64,000 nucleotides of DNA from Geodermatophilus bullaregiensis. GTDB lineage: Bacteria > Actinomycetota > Actinomycetes > Mycobacteriales > Geodermatophilaceae. The DNA lies in contig NZ_JAFBCJ010000001.1 in NCBI RefSeq assembly GCF_016907675.1, positions 2,418,001 through 2,482,000 on the forward strand. The letters are read 5' to 3'. Of this stretch, positions 31,227 through 40,117 are shown piece by piece. The position numbers and the translations under genes were made by a program. How positions within the stretch are numbered: the first letter of the stretch is position 1; the number at the start of each line of letters is the position of its first letter. A model generated the notes under the pieces. That model was not told the origin of the DNA and ran no database searches. It saw only the letters and a list, made by a program, of their open reading frames with translations.

Positions 31227-33551
31227 ATGCGCCGGTGGCGCGGTCCACTGATCGTCTCGGTGGTGTACCTGGGGCTCTGGCTCGGGCTGGACGCCATCGC
31301 CAGCGTCTTCCAGGCCCGGCAGGAGGTGTCGCTGTGGTACCCCCCGACGGGGCTGAGCTTCGCCCTGCTGCTGGTGTTCGGGCTGCGCTACGCCCCGCTC
31401 CTCCTGCTGACCGACCCCCTGCACGGGCTGGTGGTCAGCAGTCCGGACGTGAGCTGGACCAGCGTCTGGCTCAGCGGCGTGCTGAGCACCGCCGTCTACA
31501 CGGCCGTGGCCTGGTTGCTGCTCCGGCGGCTGCGGATCGACCCGCGGCTGCCCGGCCAGCGCGACGTCGCCTGGTTCCTGGGGCTGGCCGCCGTCGCCGG
31601 GCCGCTCGTCGTCGCGGTCGCGCAGGTCCTGCAGTACACCGTCACGGGACTGCTGACCTGGGGCGAGTGGTTCCGGGGCGTCCTGGGCTTCTGGTCCGGC
31701 CGGGCGACCGGCGTCGGGGTGCTGGCGCCGGCACTGCTCGTCGCGAGCCGGCGGGTGCCCGCGCTGTGGCGCGACCGGCCGCCCCTCACCGGCCCGCCCC
31801 GGCCCGGACCGGGGTACCCGCGCCCGTCCTGGCCGGACCGTGCCCGGCCACGGTGGCTCGGCCGGCTCGCCGGGCGCGTGCTGGACCGGCGGCTGGAGGT
31901 CGCGGGGCAGGCCACCCTGCTGCTGGCGACCGTGTACCTCGCCTACGGCGAGCCCTCCGTCGGCGGGCTGGACCTCGCCTACCTGGTCTACGTGCCGCTC
32001 ATCTGGATCGCCGTCCGCGGCGGACTGCCCCGGGTGGCCGCCGCCGTGCTCGTCGCCAACGCCGTCGCCGTGGCACTGGTCGGCCGGGACGTCGTGGAGA
32101 GCCCGCTGCGCCTGCAGCTGGGCCTGGTCACCCTCACCCTGGCCGGGCTGACCCTCGGCGCGCTGGTCACCGGCCGGCAGGCCAGCATCGCGGCCGCCGA
32201 GCACGCGGCGGTCCACGACCCCCTCACCGGGCTGGCCAACCGGGTGCTGCTCATGGACCGGGTCGACGCCGCCGCGCACCGCGCCGAGCGCGGCCCCGAC
32301 GCCCGGTTCGCGGTCCTCTACTGCGACCTGGACGGCTTCAAGGGGGTCAACGACCAGCTCGGCCACGACGCCGGCGACGAGCTGCTCGTGGCGGTCGCGC
32401 GCCGGCTGGAGAAGGCGGTGCGGCCCGCCGACCTGGTCGGTCGCCTCGGCGGGGACGAGATGGCCGTCCTCCTCGACGGCGTCAGCGGCGTCGAGGAGGC
32501 GGCCGGGGTGGCCGAGCGGCTGCTCGCCGCGCTGGCCCAGCCGTACGCCGTCGACGGCCGGGAGGTCGTCGTGACCGTCAGTGTCGGGGTCGCGGTCGCC
32601 GACGCCGAGGGCCTGGCCGGACCGCGGCTCCGCGAGGAGCAGGGCGCAGCCGGGTCGGACGGGAGCGGCCACGCCGAGGAGGTGCTCCGCGCAGCCGACA
32701 TGGCGCTGCAGCGGGCCAAGGCCAGCGGGGGGCACCGCTACGAGCTGTTCAACGAGCCGCTGCGCCAGCAGACCCGCGACCGGCTGGGGTTGCGCGCTGC
32801 CCTGCGCCGCGCGGTGGGCGCCGGCGCGGTGGCCGTCGCCTACCAGCCGATCGTGCGGGTGGGCGACGGCCGGCTCGAGACCGTCGAGGCGCTGGCCCGG
32901 TGGCACGACGACGAGCGCGGCGAGGTGCCGGCGGCGGAGTTCATCGCCGCGGCCGAGGAGACCGGGCTGATCCACGAGCTCGGCGTGCAGGTGCTCGAGC
33001 AGGCCTGCACCCAGGCCGCGCGGTGGCGGCGGGTCTTCGGCCCCGCCGCCACCCCGCGGGTGGCGGTCAACGTCTCCACCCGTCAGCTGCTGCCCGCCGA
33101 CTTCGCCCCCCGCGTGCTGGCACTGCTCGACCGTGTCGGGCTGCCCGCCGACGCCCTCGAGCTGGAGATCACCGAGTCCTGCGCCCTGGAGCCGGGGGCA
33201 CGCGCGGCCCTGGAGCAGTTCACCGCCGCCGGCGTCCGGCTGGCCGTGGACGACTTCGGCACCGGCTACTCCAGCTTCGCGGCGCTGCGCGAGCGGACGC
33301 CGCAGGCGTTCAAGCTCGACCGCTCCTTCGTCGCGCAGCTGCCCGACGACCGCCCGACCGACGCGATCGTCTCCGCCGTGCTCGCGCTCGCCCAGCACCT
33401 CGGCGCCACCGTCACCGCCGAGGGCGTCGAGACGCAGGAGCAGCTGCAGCGCCTCCGGGAGCTCGGCTGCCCGCAGGTCCAGGGCTTTCTCCTCGGCGGC
33501 CCGGCGACCGCCGACCGGATCGAGCGGGACTGGCTCAGCCGCCCGCGGTGA
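31227..33551 (+). CDS. MASE1-like GGDEF-EAL cyclic-di-GMP protein
   Basis: A 774-aa membrane-bound c-di-GMP enzyme. Residues 1-320 hold about eight transmembrane segments of MASE1 type (SLWYPPTGLSFALLLVFGLRYAP). The GGDEF domain (about 330-500) reads RLGGDEMAVLL; the Phe of GGDEF is Met, but the catalytic Asp-Glu are intact, as is the DPLTGLANR opening. The EAL domain (about 520-774) has VEALARW, NVSTRQL, EITES, DDFGTGYSS, KLDRSF and AEGVETQEQ, so phosphodiesterase residues look complete. The protein could make or break c-di-GMP. The ATG at 31227 follows GGAGGGC-type bases. It is divergent from the mod regulator, with no clear link. Confidence 0.92.
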   Translation: MRRWRGPLIVSVVYLGLWLGLDAIASVFQARQEVSLWYPPTGLSFALLLVFGLRYAPLLLLTDPLHGLVVSSPDVSWTSVWLSGVLSTAVYTAVAWLLLRRLRIDPRLPGQRDVAWFLGLAAVAGPLVVAVAQVLQYTVTGLLTWGEWFRGVLGFWSGRATGVGVLAPALLVASRRVPALWRDRPPLTGPPRPGPGYPRPSWPDRARPRWLGRLAGRVLDRRLEVAGQATLLLATVYLAYGEPSVGGLDLAYLVYVPLIWIAVRGGLPRVAAAVLVANAVAVALVGRDVVESPLRLQLGLVTLTLAGLTLGALVTGRQASIAAAEHAAVHDPLTGLANRVLLMDRVDAAAHRAERGPDARFAVLYCDLDGFKGVNDQLGHDAGDELLVAVARRLEKAVRPADLVGRLGGDEMAVLLDGVSGVEEAAGVAERLLAALAQPYAVDGREVVVTVSVGVAVADAEGLAGPRLREEQGAAGSDGSGHAEEVLRAADMALQRAKASGGHRYELFNEPLRQQTRDRLGLRAALRRAVGAGAVAVAYQPIVRVGDGRLETVEALARWHDDERGEVPAAEFIAAAEETGLIHELGVQVLEQACTQAARWRRVFGPAATPRVAVNVSTRQLLPADFAPRVLALLDRVGLPADALELEITESCALEPGARAALEQFTAAGVRLAVDDFGTGYSSFAALRERTPQAFKLDRSFVAQLPDDRPTDAIVSAVLALAQHLGATVTAEGVETQEQLQRLRELGCPQVQGFLLGGPATADRIERDWLSRPR

Positions 33552-33693
33552 CGCGGACCTGTGGACGGCGGCCCGTCGTCACAGCGCCTGGCGGGCGACC
33601 CGCTCCCCGGGGGAGCCCCCTGGTGACGGCGGCCACGCCCGGTGTCCACCGGTGGTCCGTTTGCCGATCTCGGCGCCCGGGCAGCCGCAGCCG

Positions 33694-35412
33694 GTGCCAC
33701 CCGAACCCGGTGACAACCCCGTCGGCAACTCGGCCTCCGTCCGCACCCGCCGGCTGCGCGAGGTCGCCCGCGACGTCCTCGGCTTCGACGACTTCCGTCC
33801 CGGTCAGGAGCGGGCCATGCAGGCCGTGCTGGCCGGGCGCGACACCCTGGCGGTGCTGCCGTCGGGCGGGGGGAAGTCGGCGGTCTACCAGGTCGCCGGG
33901 CAGCTGCTCGACGGTCCGGTGCTCGTGGTCTCGCCGCTGATCGCCCTGCAGCGCGACCAGGTCGAGCGCCTCGACGAGCTCGGGGACGCCGTCGGCCGGG
34001 CCGCCCAGCTCAACTCCAGCCTGTCCGCCGGCGACCAGCGTGCCGCCCTGCAGGGCCTGGCGGAGGGAACGGTCCGCTACCTGTTCCTGGCGCCCGAGCA
34101 GCTGGCCAAGCCGGAGGTGGTCGACGCCGTCCGCGACGCCGGCCCGGCGCTGTTCGTCGTCGACGAGGCGCACTGCGTCTCCGCCTGGGGCCACGACTTC
34201 CGCCCCGACTACCTCCGGCTGGGCCAGGTGGTCGAGCAGCTCGGCCACCCGACGGTGCTGGCGCTCACCGCCACCGCAGCACCACCCGTGCGTGCGGAGG
34301 TCCTCGAGCGGCTGTGCATGCGCGACCCGGAGGTCGTCGTCGCCGGGTTCGACCGGCCCGAGATCCGGCTGGAGGTCGACCACCACGCCGACGCGCACGC
34401 CAAGCGGAACGCGGTGGTCGACCGCACGGTGGCCGAGGTCGAGGCCGGCCGCGGCCCGGGCATCGTCTACAGCGCCACCCGCAGGGGCACGCTCGACGTC
34501 GCCGAGGCACTCACCGGACGCGGCCTGCGGGCGCGGCCGTACCACGCGGGTCTCAGGAAGAGCGAGCGCGAGGACACCCAGCGCGCCTGGATGGACGACG
34601 AGCTCGACGTCGTCGTCGCCACCACCGCCTTCGGCATGGGCATCGACAAGCCCGACACCCGCTTCGTCGTCCACAGCGAGCCGGCCGACTCGGTCGACAG
34701 CTACTACCAGGAGATCGGCCGCGCCGGCCGCGACGGCGACCCGGCGCTCGCCGTCCTGGTGTACCGGCAGGAGGACCTCGGCCTGCGCCGCTTCTTCGCC
34801 GCCGGCACCCCGGCCGAGGAGGAGCTGCAGCAGGTGGCCGGGCTGGTCGCCGCGGCGCCGGCGGCCGGGATCGAGGAGGGCGTCGACGTCAGGCAGCTGC
34901 GCGAGGAGACCGGCCGCGCCGCCACCCCCCTGGCCCGCGACCTCAACCTGCTCGAGCAGGTCGAGGCCGTCGTCCTCGACGAGGAGGGTGCCGCGCACCC
35001 GGCGGAGGGCGCGCCGCCCCCGGGCGAGGCCGCGGCCGCCGCCCGCGAGCTGGCCCAGCACCACGAGCGGGTCGACCAGAGCCGCGTGGAGATGATGCGC
35101 GGCTACGCCGAGACCACCGACTGCCGCCGCCAGTTCCTGCTCGGCTACTTCGGCGAGCAGCTCGACGAGCCGTGCGGCAACTGCGACACCTGCTCGGCCG
35201 GCACCGCGCAGGAGCGCGCGACCACCGCCGGCGCCGAGGCGCCCTTCCCGCCCGAGACGCCGGTGGAGCACACCGAGTGGGGACCGGGGGTGGTCATGCG
35301 GGTGGAGGACGACCGCGTCGTCGTCCTGTTCGAGGAGGTCGGCTACAAGACCCTGGCGCTGAGGGCCGTCGAGGCCAACGACCTGCTGAGGGTCCGCGGG
35401 GCCACCGGGTGA
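33694..35412 (+). CDS. RecQ-family ATP-dependent DNA helicase
   Basis: A protein of about 572 aa. Helicase motifs in order: FRPGQERAMQAVLAGRDTLA (motif 0/Q), LPSGGGKSAVYQ (I; Gly replaces the usual Thr-Gly-x pattern but keeps GKS), VVDEAHCVSAWGHDFRPDYL (II and the RecQ aromatic loop), LALTATA (III), TAFGMGIDKPDTRFVVH (V) and YYQEIGRAGRDG (VI). The zinc site is CRRQFLLGYFGE-CGNCDTC. The C-terminal 55 residues (VEHTEWGPGVVMRVEDDRVVVLFEEVGYKTLAL) form an SH3-like domain seen in actinobacterial RecQ proteins; an HRDC domain is absent. The start is uncertain: GTG 33694 is conservative, TTG 33661 or GTG 33652 possible. The gap 33552-33693 holds no clear signal. Confidence 0.88.
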   Translation: MPPEPGDNPVGNSASVRTRRLREVARDVLGFDDFRPGQERAMQAVLAGRDTLAVLPSGGGKSAVYQVAGQLLDGPVLVVSPLIALQRDQVERLDELGDAVGRAAQLNSSLSAGDQRAALQGLAEGTVRYLFLAPEQLAKPEVVDAVRDAGPALFVVDEAHCVSAWGHDFRPDYLRLGQVVEQLGHPTVLALTATAAPPVRAEVLERLCMRDPEVVVAGFDRPEIRLEVDHHADAHAKRNAVVDRTVAEVEAGRGPGIVYSATRRGTLDVAEALTGRGLRARPYHAGLRKSEREDTQRAWMDDELDVVVATTAFGMGIDKPDTRFVVHSEPADSVDSYYQEIGRAGRDGDPALAVLVYRQEDLGLRRFFAAGTPAEEELQQVAGLVAAAPAAGIEEGVDVRQLREETGRAATPLARDLNLLEQVEAVVLDEEGAAHPAEGAPPPGEAAAAARELAQHHERVDQSRVEMMRGYAETTDCRRQFLLGYFGEQLDEPCGNCDTCSAGTAQERATTAGAEAPFPPETPVEHTEWGPGVVMRVEDDRVVVLFEEVGYKTLALRAVEANDLLRVRGATG

Positions 35413-35521
35413 CCGGCGGGCGCCCACCTCATCGGGTGCTCGCCCTGCGGGCCCGCTGCCCCGCCGGGAAGATCAGCGCGACGACGACCGGGCGCGGCGC
35501 CCGGCTGGGAGGAGTGCACGG

Positions 35522-37168
35522 GTGAAGGTCCTGGGGATCAACGCCATCTACCACGACCCGGCGGCGGCCCTGGTGGTCGACGGCAGGGTCGTGGCCGCGG
35601 CGGAGGAGGAGCGGTTCAGCCGGCGCAAGCACGGCAAGCGCCCGCTGCCCTGGAGCGCCTGGGAGCTGCCCGAGCTGTCGGCGGCGTGGTGCCTGAGGGA
35701 GGCGGGCATCCGCCCCGAGGAGCTCGACGCCGTCGCCTACTCCTTCGACCCCGCGCTGATGGTCACCCCCGAGGAGACCGGCCTGTTCGACGACGGCGAC
35801 GTCATGCGCAAGAAGTACGCGGAGATGGCGCCGGACTTCCTGGCCCACGCCCTCCCCGGCCTCGACCCCGCGAAGGTCCGCTTCGTCAAGCACCACGTCG
35901 CGCACGCCGCGTCCGCCGGCAAGGCCGTGCCCCAGCGCGACAACGCGGTGCTCGTGCTCGACGGCCGCGGCGAGGCGCACAGCCACCTGGCCGGCCGCTA
36001 CGTCGACGGGCAGCTGGAGGTCCTCGCCGGGCAGGCGCTCCCCCACTCGCTGGGCCTGATGTACGAGGAGCTCACCGACCACCTCGGCTTCCTGCGCAGC
36101 TCCGACGAGTTCAAGGTCATGGCCATGGCCTCCTACGGCAAGCCGCGCTTCCTCGGCGAGCTGTCGGAGCTGATCCGCGCCACCGACGACGGCGGCTTCC
36201 GCACCGAGCGCATCGACTTCGCCGAGTTCGCGCCCCGGCTGGGCAAGGACGAGCCGTGGACCGAGGACCACGCCGACCTCGCCGCCAGCGTCCAGACGCG
36301 GCTGGAGGAGGTGCTGGTCGACCTGGCCCGCTGGGTGCACGCCCAGACCGGCGAGAAGACCCTCACCCTCGCCGGGGGCACCGCGCTGAACTGCGTGGCC
36401 AACACCCGCATCCTCGCCGAGAGCCCGTTCGAGCAGGTCTGGGTGCAGCCGGCCGCCGGCGACGCCGGCACCGCACTGGGCAGCGCGCTGCACGTCGCGC
36501 ACGAGCTCGGCGAGCGCACCGAGCCGATGCCCGGCGCCGCGCTCGGCCGCGGCTGGAGCGACGACGAGATCGAGCGCTGGCTGCAGACCGCCGCCATCGA
36601 CCACGAGCGACCCGACGACGTCGCCGAGGCCGTGGCCGAGGTGCTCGCCGACAACGGCATCGTCGCCTGGTTCCAGGGCCGCAGCGAGTACGGCCCGCGG
36701 GCGCTGGGCCACCGCTCGCTGCTCGCCCACCCCGGCTTCGAGGCCAACCTCGAGCGGATGAACGACGTCAAGGGCCGCGAGCAGTTCCGCCCGGTCGCCC
36801 CCATGGTGCTGCTGGAGCGGGCTCCGGAGATCTTCAGCCGCGGGCCCATCCCCTCGCCGTACATGCTCTTCGTGCACGACGTCGCGCCGGAGTGGAAGGA
36901 CCGCATCCCCACGGTCACCCACGTCGACGGGACGGCACGCATCCAGACCATCGACCAGGACACCGAGCCGCTGGTGCACCGGATGATCTCGGCGTTCGAG
37001 CGCCGCACCGGGATCCCGGTGGTGGTCAACACCAGCCTCAACACCGCGGGCCGGCCGATGGTCGACGACCCCCGCGACGCCCTGGAGTGCTTCGGGTCCG
37101 CGCCGGTCGACCTGCTGGCCATCGGCCCCTTTGTCGTCCGCCGCCCCCGCCCGACGCCGAGGCCCTGA
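35522..37168 (+). CDS. NodU/CmcH-family carbamoyltransferase
   Basis: A 548-aa O-carbamoyltransferase. Enzymes of this family make carbamoyl-AMP from carbamoyl phosphate and ATP in a Kae1-like domain and transfer it to a hydroxyl of a sugar, antibiotic or lipid. Seen: MKVLGINAIYHDPAAALVVDG, the iron-binding KHHVAHAASA, LPHSLGLMYEELTDHLGF, DEFKVMAMASYG, LAGGTALNCVANTRI, and in the C-terminal domain FQGRSEYGPRALGHRSLLAHP and EQFRPVAPMVL. All key blocks are intact. The GTG at 35522 has GGGAGGAG upstream. It stands without other biosynthetic genes, so the acceptor is unknown; cell-surface glycan or a small metabolite are options. A strong terminator follows. Confidence 0.92.
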   Translation: MKVLGINAIYHDPAAALVVDGRVVAAAEEERFSRRKHGKRPLPWSAWELPELSAAWCLREAGIRPEELDAVAYSFDPALMVTPEETGLFDDGDVMRKKYAEMAPDFLAHALPGLDPAKVRFVKHHVAHAASAGKAVPQRDNAVLVLDGRGEAHSHLAGRYVDGQLEVLAGQALPHSLGLMYEELTDHLGFLRSSDEFKVMAMASYGKPRFLGELSELIRATDDGGFRTERIDFAEFAPRLGKDEPWTEDHADLAASVQTRLEEVLVDLARWVHAQTGEKTLTLAGGTALNCVANTRILAESPFEQVWVQPAAGDAGTALGSALHVAHELGERTEPMPGAALGRGWSDDEIERWLQTAAIDHERPDDVAEAVAEVLADNGIVAWFQGRSEYGPRALGHRSLLAHPGFEANLERMNDVKGREQFRPVAPMVLLERAPEIFSRGPIPSPYMLFVHDVAPEWKDRIPTVTHVDGTARIQTIDQDTEPLVHRMISAFERRTGIPVVVNTSLNTAGRPMVDDPRDALECFGSAPVDLLAIGPFVVRRPRPTPRP

Positions 37169-37259
37169 CGCCGGGTCCCCCCTCCGGGGGAGCGAGGCGA
37201 ACCGGAGGAGCCGGTCCCCGCGAGGTCCGGGTGCACCAGCCCCGGCGACTGATGACGTT

Positions 37260-37302
37260 CCGGTAACGGGGACCCCCCGGAAGGGGGAGTCCCCGTTACC
37301 GG
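37260..37302 (+). terminator. strong hairpin terminator
   Basis: CCGGTAACGGGGAC (37260-37273) and its complement (37289-37302) have an inner CCCCC/GGGGG pair and a GGAA loop. It ends the carbamoyltransferase transcript. Confidence 0.88.
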
Positions 37303-37375
37303 TGATCACGCCGGGGTACCGCTCGGTGGACACCCCGCCAGGACGGCGGGCACCCCACGATCCGGAGGAACACCC

Positions 37376-37819
37376 ATGTCCGCAGCCGCAGGAAACACCG
37401 GCGCCCGCCCGGCCAAGGCCTGGCCCCAGACCCTCGCTCTCGCGTTCGGGGTCGTCTACCTCCTGGTCGGCATCGTCGGCTTCTTCGTCACCGGCTTCGA
37501 CTCCTTCGCCGACAACGCGCAGGACGAGATGCTCCTGATCTTCATGATCAACCCGCTGCACAACATCGTGCACATCGTCATCGGCCTGGCCGGCATCGCG
37601 CTGTCCCGCACGCTGGCCGGCGCCCGCACCTACGGCTGGCTGCTCGCGGTCGGCTACGCGGCGGCCTTCGTCTACGGCCTCATCGCGATCAACCAGCCGT
37701 GGGACTTCCTCAACATCAACGCCGCCGACAACGTGCTGCACGTCGCCACCGCGGTCGTCGGCCTCGTGATCGCGCTCGGTCCGGTCACCAGCACGATCGC
37801 GCGCTCCTCGCGCGTCTGA
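37376..37819 (+). CDS. DUF4383 membrane protein
   Basis: A 147-aa membrane protein with four transmembrane segments, typical of DUF4383. Blocks: [59 protein letters not shown] and [19 protein letters not shown]. The conserved H-N-x-x-H in LHNIVH and the DNVLH motif are family marks of unknown role. ATG 37376 has GGAGG seven bases upstream. It is monocistronic, bounded by terminators on both sides. No function is known. Confidence 0.9.
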   Translation: MSAAAGNTGARPAKAWPQTLALAFGVVYLLVGIVGFFVTGFDSFADNAQDEMLLIFMINPLHNIVHIVIGLAGIALSRTLAGARTYGWLLAVGYAAAFVYGLIAINQPWDFLNINAADNVLHVATAVVGLVIALGPVTSTIARSSRV

Positions 37820-37826
37820 GAGGAGC

Positions 37827-37880
37827 GGGTCCTCCTGCCCCCACCGTTCGCGGGCTGGCGGCGGGCCCGTGCAGGAGGAC
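37827..37880 (+). repeat. GC hairpin repeat after the DUF4383 gene
   Basis: GGGTCCTCCTGCCCCCACCG, then TTCGCGGGCTGGCGGCGGGC, closed by GTGCAGGAGGAC. It begins 8 bp after the stop codon. Confidence 0.7.
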
Positions 37881-37883
37881 TCT

Positions 37884-37928
37884 CCGGGAGCCGGGCACCC
37901 GCCGCGTCAGCGGGTGCCCGGCTCCCGG
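37884..37928 (+). terminator. second hairpin, 19-bp perfect arms
   Basis: Arms at 37884-37902 and 37910-37928 are exact complements with loop CGCGTCA. Placed right after the repeat copy, it ends 55 bp before the acyl-CoA dehydrogenase start. Confidence 0.85.
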
Positions 37929-37983
37929 ATCGGCGCGCGACCCCGGTGCGACGCCGGTCACGTGGAGGGATACCTTCCGACAC

Positions 37984-39195
37984 ATGGACTTCGCCCTCTC
38001 CGCCCGAGCCGAGGACGTCTGCGGCCGGATGTGGGACTACATGCGTGAGCAGGTCTTCCCCGCCGAGCCGGTGTACGACGAGTGGCGCACCGCCCGCGGC
38101 CACGACGACCACGGCCACCCGCCGGTCCTCGAGGACCTCAAGAAGGAGGCCCGCGCCCGGGGCCTGTGGAACCTCTTCCACCACGAGCTCGGTGGCCTGA
38201 CCAACCTCGAGTACGCCTCGGTCGCCGAGATCATGGGCTGGTCGCCGACCATCGCCCCGGAGGCGACCAACTGCGGCGCGCCCGACACGGGCAACATGGA
38301 GACGCTGATGCTGTTCGGGACGCCCGAGCAGAAGCAGCGCTGGCTCGACCCGCTGCTGGAGGGCGAGATCCGCTCAGGCTTCGCGATGACCGAGCCCGAC
38401 GTCGCCTCCTCCGACGCGCGCAACATCCAGACCTCGATCGTGCGCGACGGCGACGAGTACGTGATCAACGGCCGCAAGTGGTGGACCAGCGGTGCCGCCG
38501 ACGAGCGCTGCCAGATCTTCATCGTCATGGGCAAGACCGACCCGGAGGGCGCTCCGCACCGGCAGCAGTCGATGGTGCTCGTCCCGCGGGACACCCCGGG
38601 CCTGGAGATCATCCGCCACCTGCCGGTGTTCGGGTACCAGGACCAGCACGGCCACTCGGAGCTGCGCTTCACCGACGTCCGGGTGCCGGTGTCCAACATC
38701 CTCTCCGGCGAGGGCGACGGCTTCATGATCGCCCAGGCCCGGCTCGGGCCCGGCCGGATCCACCACTGCATGCGCGCCATCGGCATGGCCGAGCGTGCGC
38801 TGGCGCTCATGGTGGAGCGCTCCAAGCAGCGGGTCGCCTTCGGCCGGCCGCTGGCCGAGCAGGGGACCGTCCGGGAGAGCATCGCCCTCTCCCGCATCGA
38901 GATCGACCAGGCCCGCCTCTACGTGCTCAAGACCGCGGACCTGATCGACAAGTACGGCGCGAAGGGCGCCAGGACCGAGATCTCCGCGATCAAGGTCGCC
39001 GCCCCGCGGGTCGCCCTCGACGTCATCGACCGCGCCATCCAGCTGCACGGCGGAGCCGGCGTCAGCAACGACACCGTGCTGGCCCGCTTCTACGCCAGTG
39101 CCCGGACGCTGCGGATCGTCGACGGCCCGGACGCCGTGCACATCCGCGGGGTCGCCAAGGAGGAGCTCGCCCGCGAGCGCCCCTGGGCCGGCTGA
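37984..39195 (+). CDS. acyl-CoA dehydrogenase
   Basis: A 403-aa FAD-dependent acyl-CoA dehydrogenase (ACAD10/11-like branch). N-terminal helical domain to about 130; the beta domain has [20 protein letters not shown] and KWWTSGA (FAD/substrate binding); the C-terminal helical domain has [19 protein letters not shown] and [28 protein letters not shown]. The family's catalytic Glu region lies near [19 protein letters not shown]. It introduces an alpha,beta double bond into an acyl-CoA, passing electrons to ETF. It stands alone between terminators, so the chain-length preference cannot be inferred from neighbours. ATG 37984 gives [12 protein letters not shown], a usual start for the branch. Confidence 0.93.
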   Translation: MDFALSARAEDVCGRMWDYMREQVFPAEPVYDEWRTARGHDDHGHPPVLEDLKKEARARGLWNLFHHELGGLTNLEYASVAEIMGWSPTIAPEATNCGAPDTGNMETLMLFGTPEQKQRWLDPLLEGEIRSGFAMTEPDVASSDARNIQTSIVRDGDEYVINGRKWWTSGAADERCQIFIVMGKTDPEGAPHRQQSMVLVPRDTPGLEIIRHLPVFGYQDQHGHSELRFTDVRVPVSNILSGEGDGFMIAQARLGPGRIHHCMRAIGMAERALALMVERSKQRVAFGRPLAEQGTVRESIALSRIEIDQARLYVLKTADLIDKYGAKGARTEISAIKVAAPRVALDVIDRAIQLHGGAGVSNDTVLARFYASARTLRIVDGPDAVHIRGVAKEELARERPWAG

Positions 39196-39198
39196 GGC

Positions 39199-39227
39199 CG
39201 GCAGGGGCCCGCGACGGGCCCCTGCCG
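39199..39227 (+). terminator. hairpin terminator after acyl-CoA dehydrogenase
   Basis: CGGCAGGGGCCC (39199-39210) and GGGCCCCTGCCG (39216-39227) with loop GCGAC, three bases after the stop codon. Confidence 0.88.
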
Positions 39228-39250
39228 AGGCGTCACGGCACGACGACGGG

Positions 39251-39274
39251 GCCGGCACCCGGCCGGGTGCCGGC
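39251..39274 (-). terminator. 24-bp perfect palindrome, likely minus-strand terminator
   Basis: GCCGGCACCCGG and its complement meet without a loop. It lies downstream of the small minus-strand gene at 39329 and just past the repeat copy; a cruciform or operator role cannot be excluded. Confidence 0.55.
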
Positions 39275-39286
39275 TCCGTCCGCCCG

Positions 39287-39328
39287 CCTCCCGGGGCCCA
39301 CCACGAGCCCGCGAGTGGTGGGCAGTCC
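39287..39328 (-). repeat. GC hairpin repeat after small gene
   Basis: On the minus strand the stop TGA is followed by GGACTGCCCACCACTCGCGG, then GCTCGTGGTGGGCC and CCGGGAGG. This is a shorter, diverged copy of the family. Confidence 0.65.
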
Positions 39329-39532
39329 TCAGATCTGCAGGTTGCCGCCGATCGCGCCGCCGGCGAGCTTGGCCTGCAGTGTCGAGCCGTCGAGGCCCGC
39401 CGCGGTGAGGGCGTCGGCGTCCCGGTCGGTGTCGATCTCGTCGGGGAGCTGACCGCCCTCCACCCGGTCGGCCCGGTCGTTGTCGCCCTCGGCGCGCAAC
39501 ATCTTCACCAGTTCCTGCTTGTCCAGCTTCAC
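39329..39532 (-). CDS. small conserved protein, paralogue of the gene at 2298-2516
   Basis: A 67-aa protein, MKLDKQELVKMLRAEGDNDR at the start, then ADRVEGGQLPDEIDTDRDA, LTAAGLDGSTLQAKLAGGAIGG and NLQI. It shares with the 72-aa protein the opening helix, the G-D-x pattern and the LP-x-x-(V/I)-DTD motif, and both have a Gly-containing tail. GTG 39532 has GGGAGGAAGCGC directly upstream, a very good ribosome site; the longer frame upstream is promoter. The acidic DTDRDAD stretch could bind metal but this is speculative. Function unknown; a hairpin repeat follows. Confidence 0.75.
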   Translation of the reverse strand: MKLDKQELVKMLRAEGDNDRADRVEGGQLPDEIDTDRDADALTAAGLDGSTLQAKLAGGAIGGNLQI

Positions 39533-39768
39533 GCGCTTCCTCCCGTCCTGGGGTCCGCTGTCCCCCGGAGTGTGGTGCGGGTCACCGACCTGCGCAAAGC
39601 GGCGCCCACCGTGCAGGCGGACCGGTGGCGTCGCCCCGCGAGCGGTCCTCCCGCAGGGCCTCCACACATCGCGTGGGAGAGCCCACGCGCCGGCGTGGAT
39701 CGACGCCGCCTGGTCCGCCGACGCGCCGTTCCGGGCCCGGGCGGCCGGTCCGGCAGGTGCCGGGCGCC

Positions 39769-39963
39769 TCAGCCGGCGCGGGACCGGCGCAGCAGCAGCG
39801 CGCCCGACCCGAGCAGGGCGACGGCCAGCACGAGCTGTCCGGTGCCCACCTCCGTGCGGCCGCTGCCGAACCAGGTCGGCGAGGACAGCAGCAGCACCGC
39901 GCCGATGCCCAGCACGAGCAGTGCGACCAGCCGCTCGCGTCGGCCGTCCCGTGGGGTGCTCAT
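39769..39963 (-). CDS. small two-helix membrane protein
   Basis: A 64-aa protein with two predicted transmembrane helices: LVALLVLGIGAVLLLSSPTWF and LVLAVALLGSGALLL, joined by a short GSGRTEVGTG loop, with Arg-rich ends (MSTPRDGRRER and RRSRAG). This suggests both termini are in the cytoplasm. ATG 39963 has GGAGGCGGC in front. It is the next gene after the LCP ligase on the same strand, 154 bp away with a hairpin repeat between. No family recognised. Confidence 0.7.
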   Translation of the reverse strand: MSTPRDGRRERLVALLVLGIGAVLLLSSPTWFGSGRTEVGTGQLVLAVALLGSGALLLRRSRAG

Positions 39964-40065
39964 GCCGCCTCCGCTCCCGCCGGGCTCGACCCCGACTGCC
40001 TCCGAGCCAACCAGACCGGCACCCGGCCGGTGGCGCGGCACGGGCGGGCCCACCGCGTCCGGCCG

Positions 40066-40117
40066 CCTGCGGGGTCCCGCCGCGAGCTGCGGACGGTCCG
40101 GCGGGCGGGGTCCTCGG
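40066..40117 (-). repeat. GC hairpin repeat after LCP gene
   Basis: On the minus strand, three bases after the LCP stop codon comes GAGGACCCCGCCCGCCGG, then a CCGTCCGCAGCTCGCGGCGG hairpin core and GACCCCGCAGG. Confidence 0.65.

Noticed and set aside
33133-33693. Extension of RecQ upstream to 33133
   Set aside because: The extension is out of phase with the EAL domain of the preceding gene; RecQ similarity begins only near VARDVLGFDDFRPGQ.
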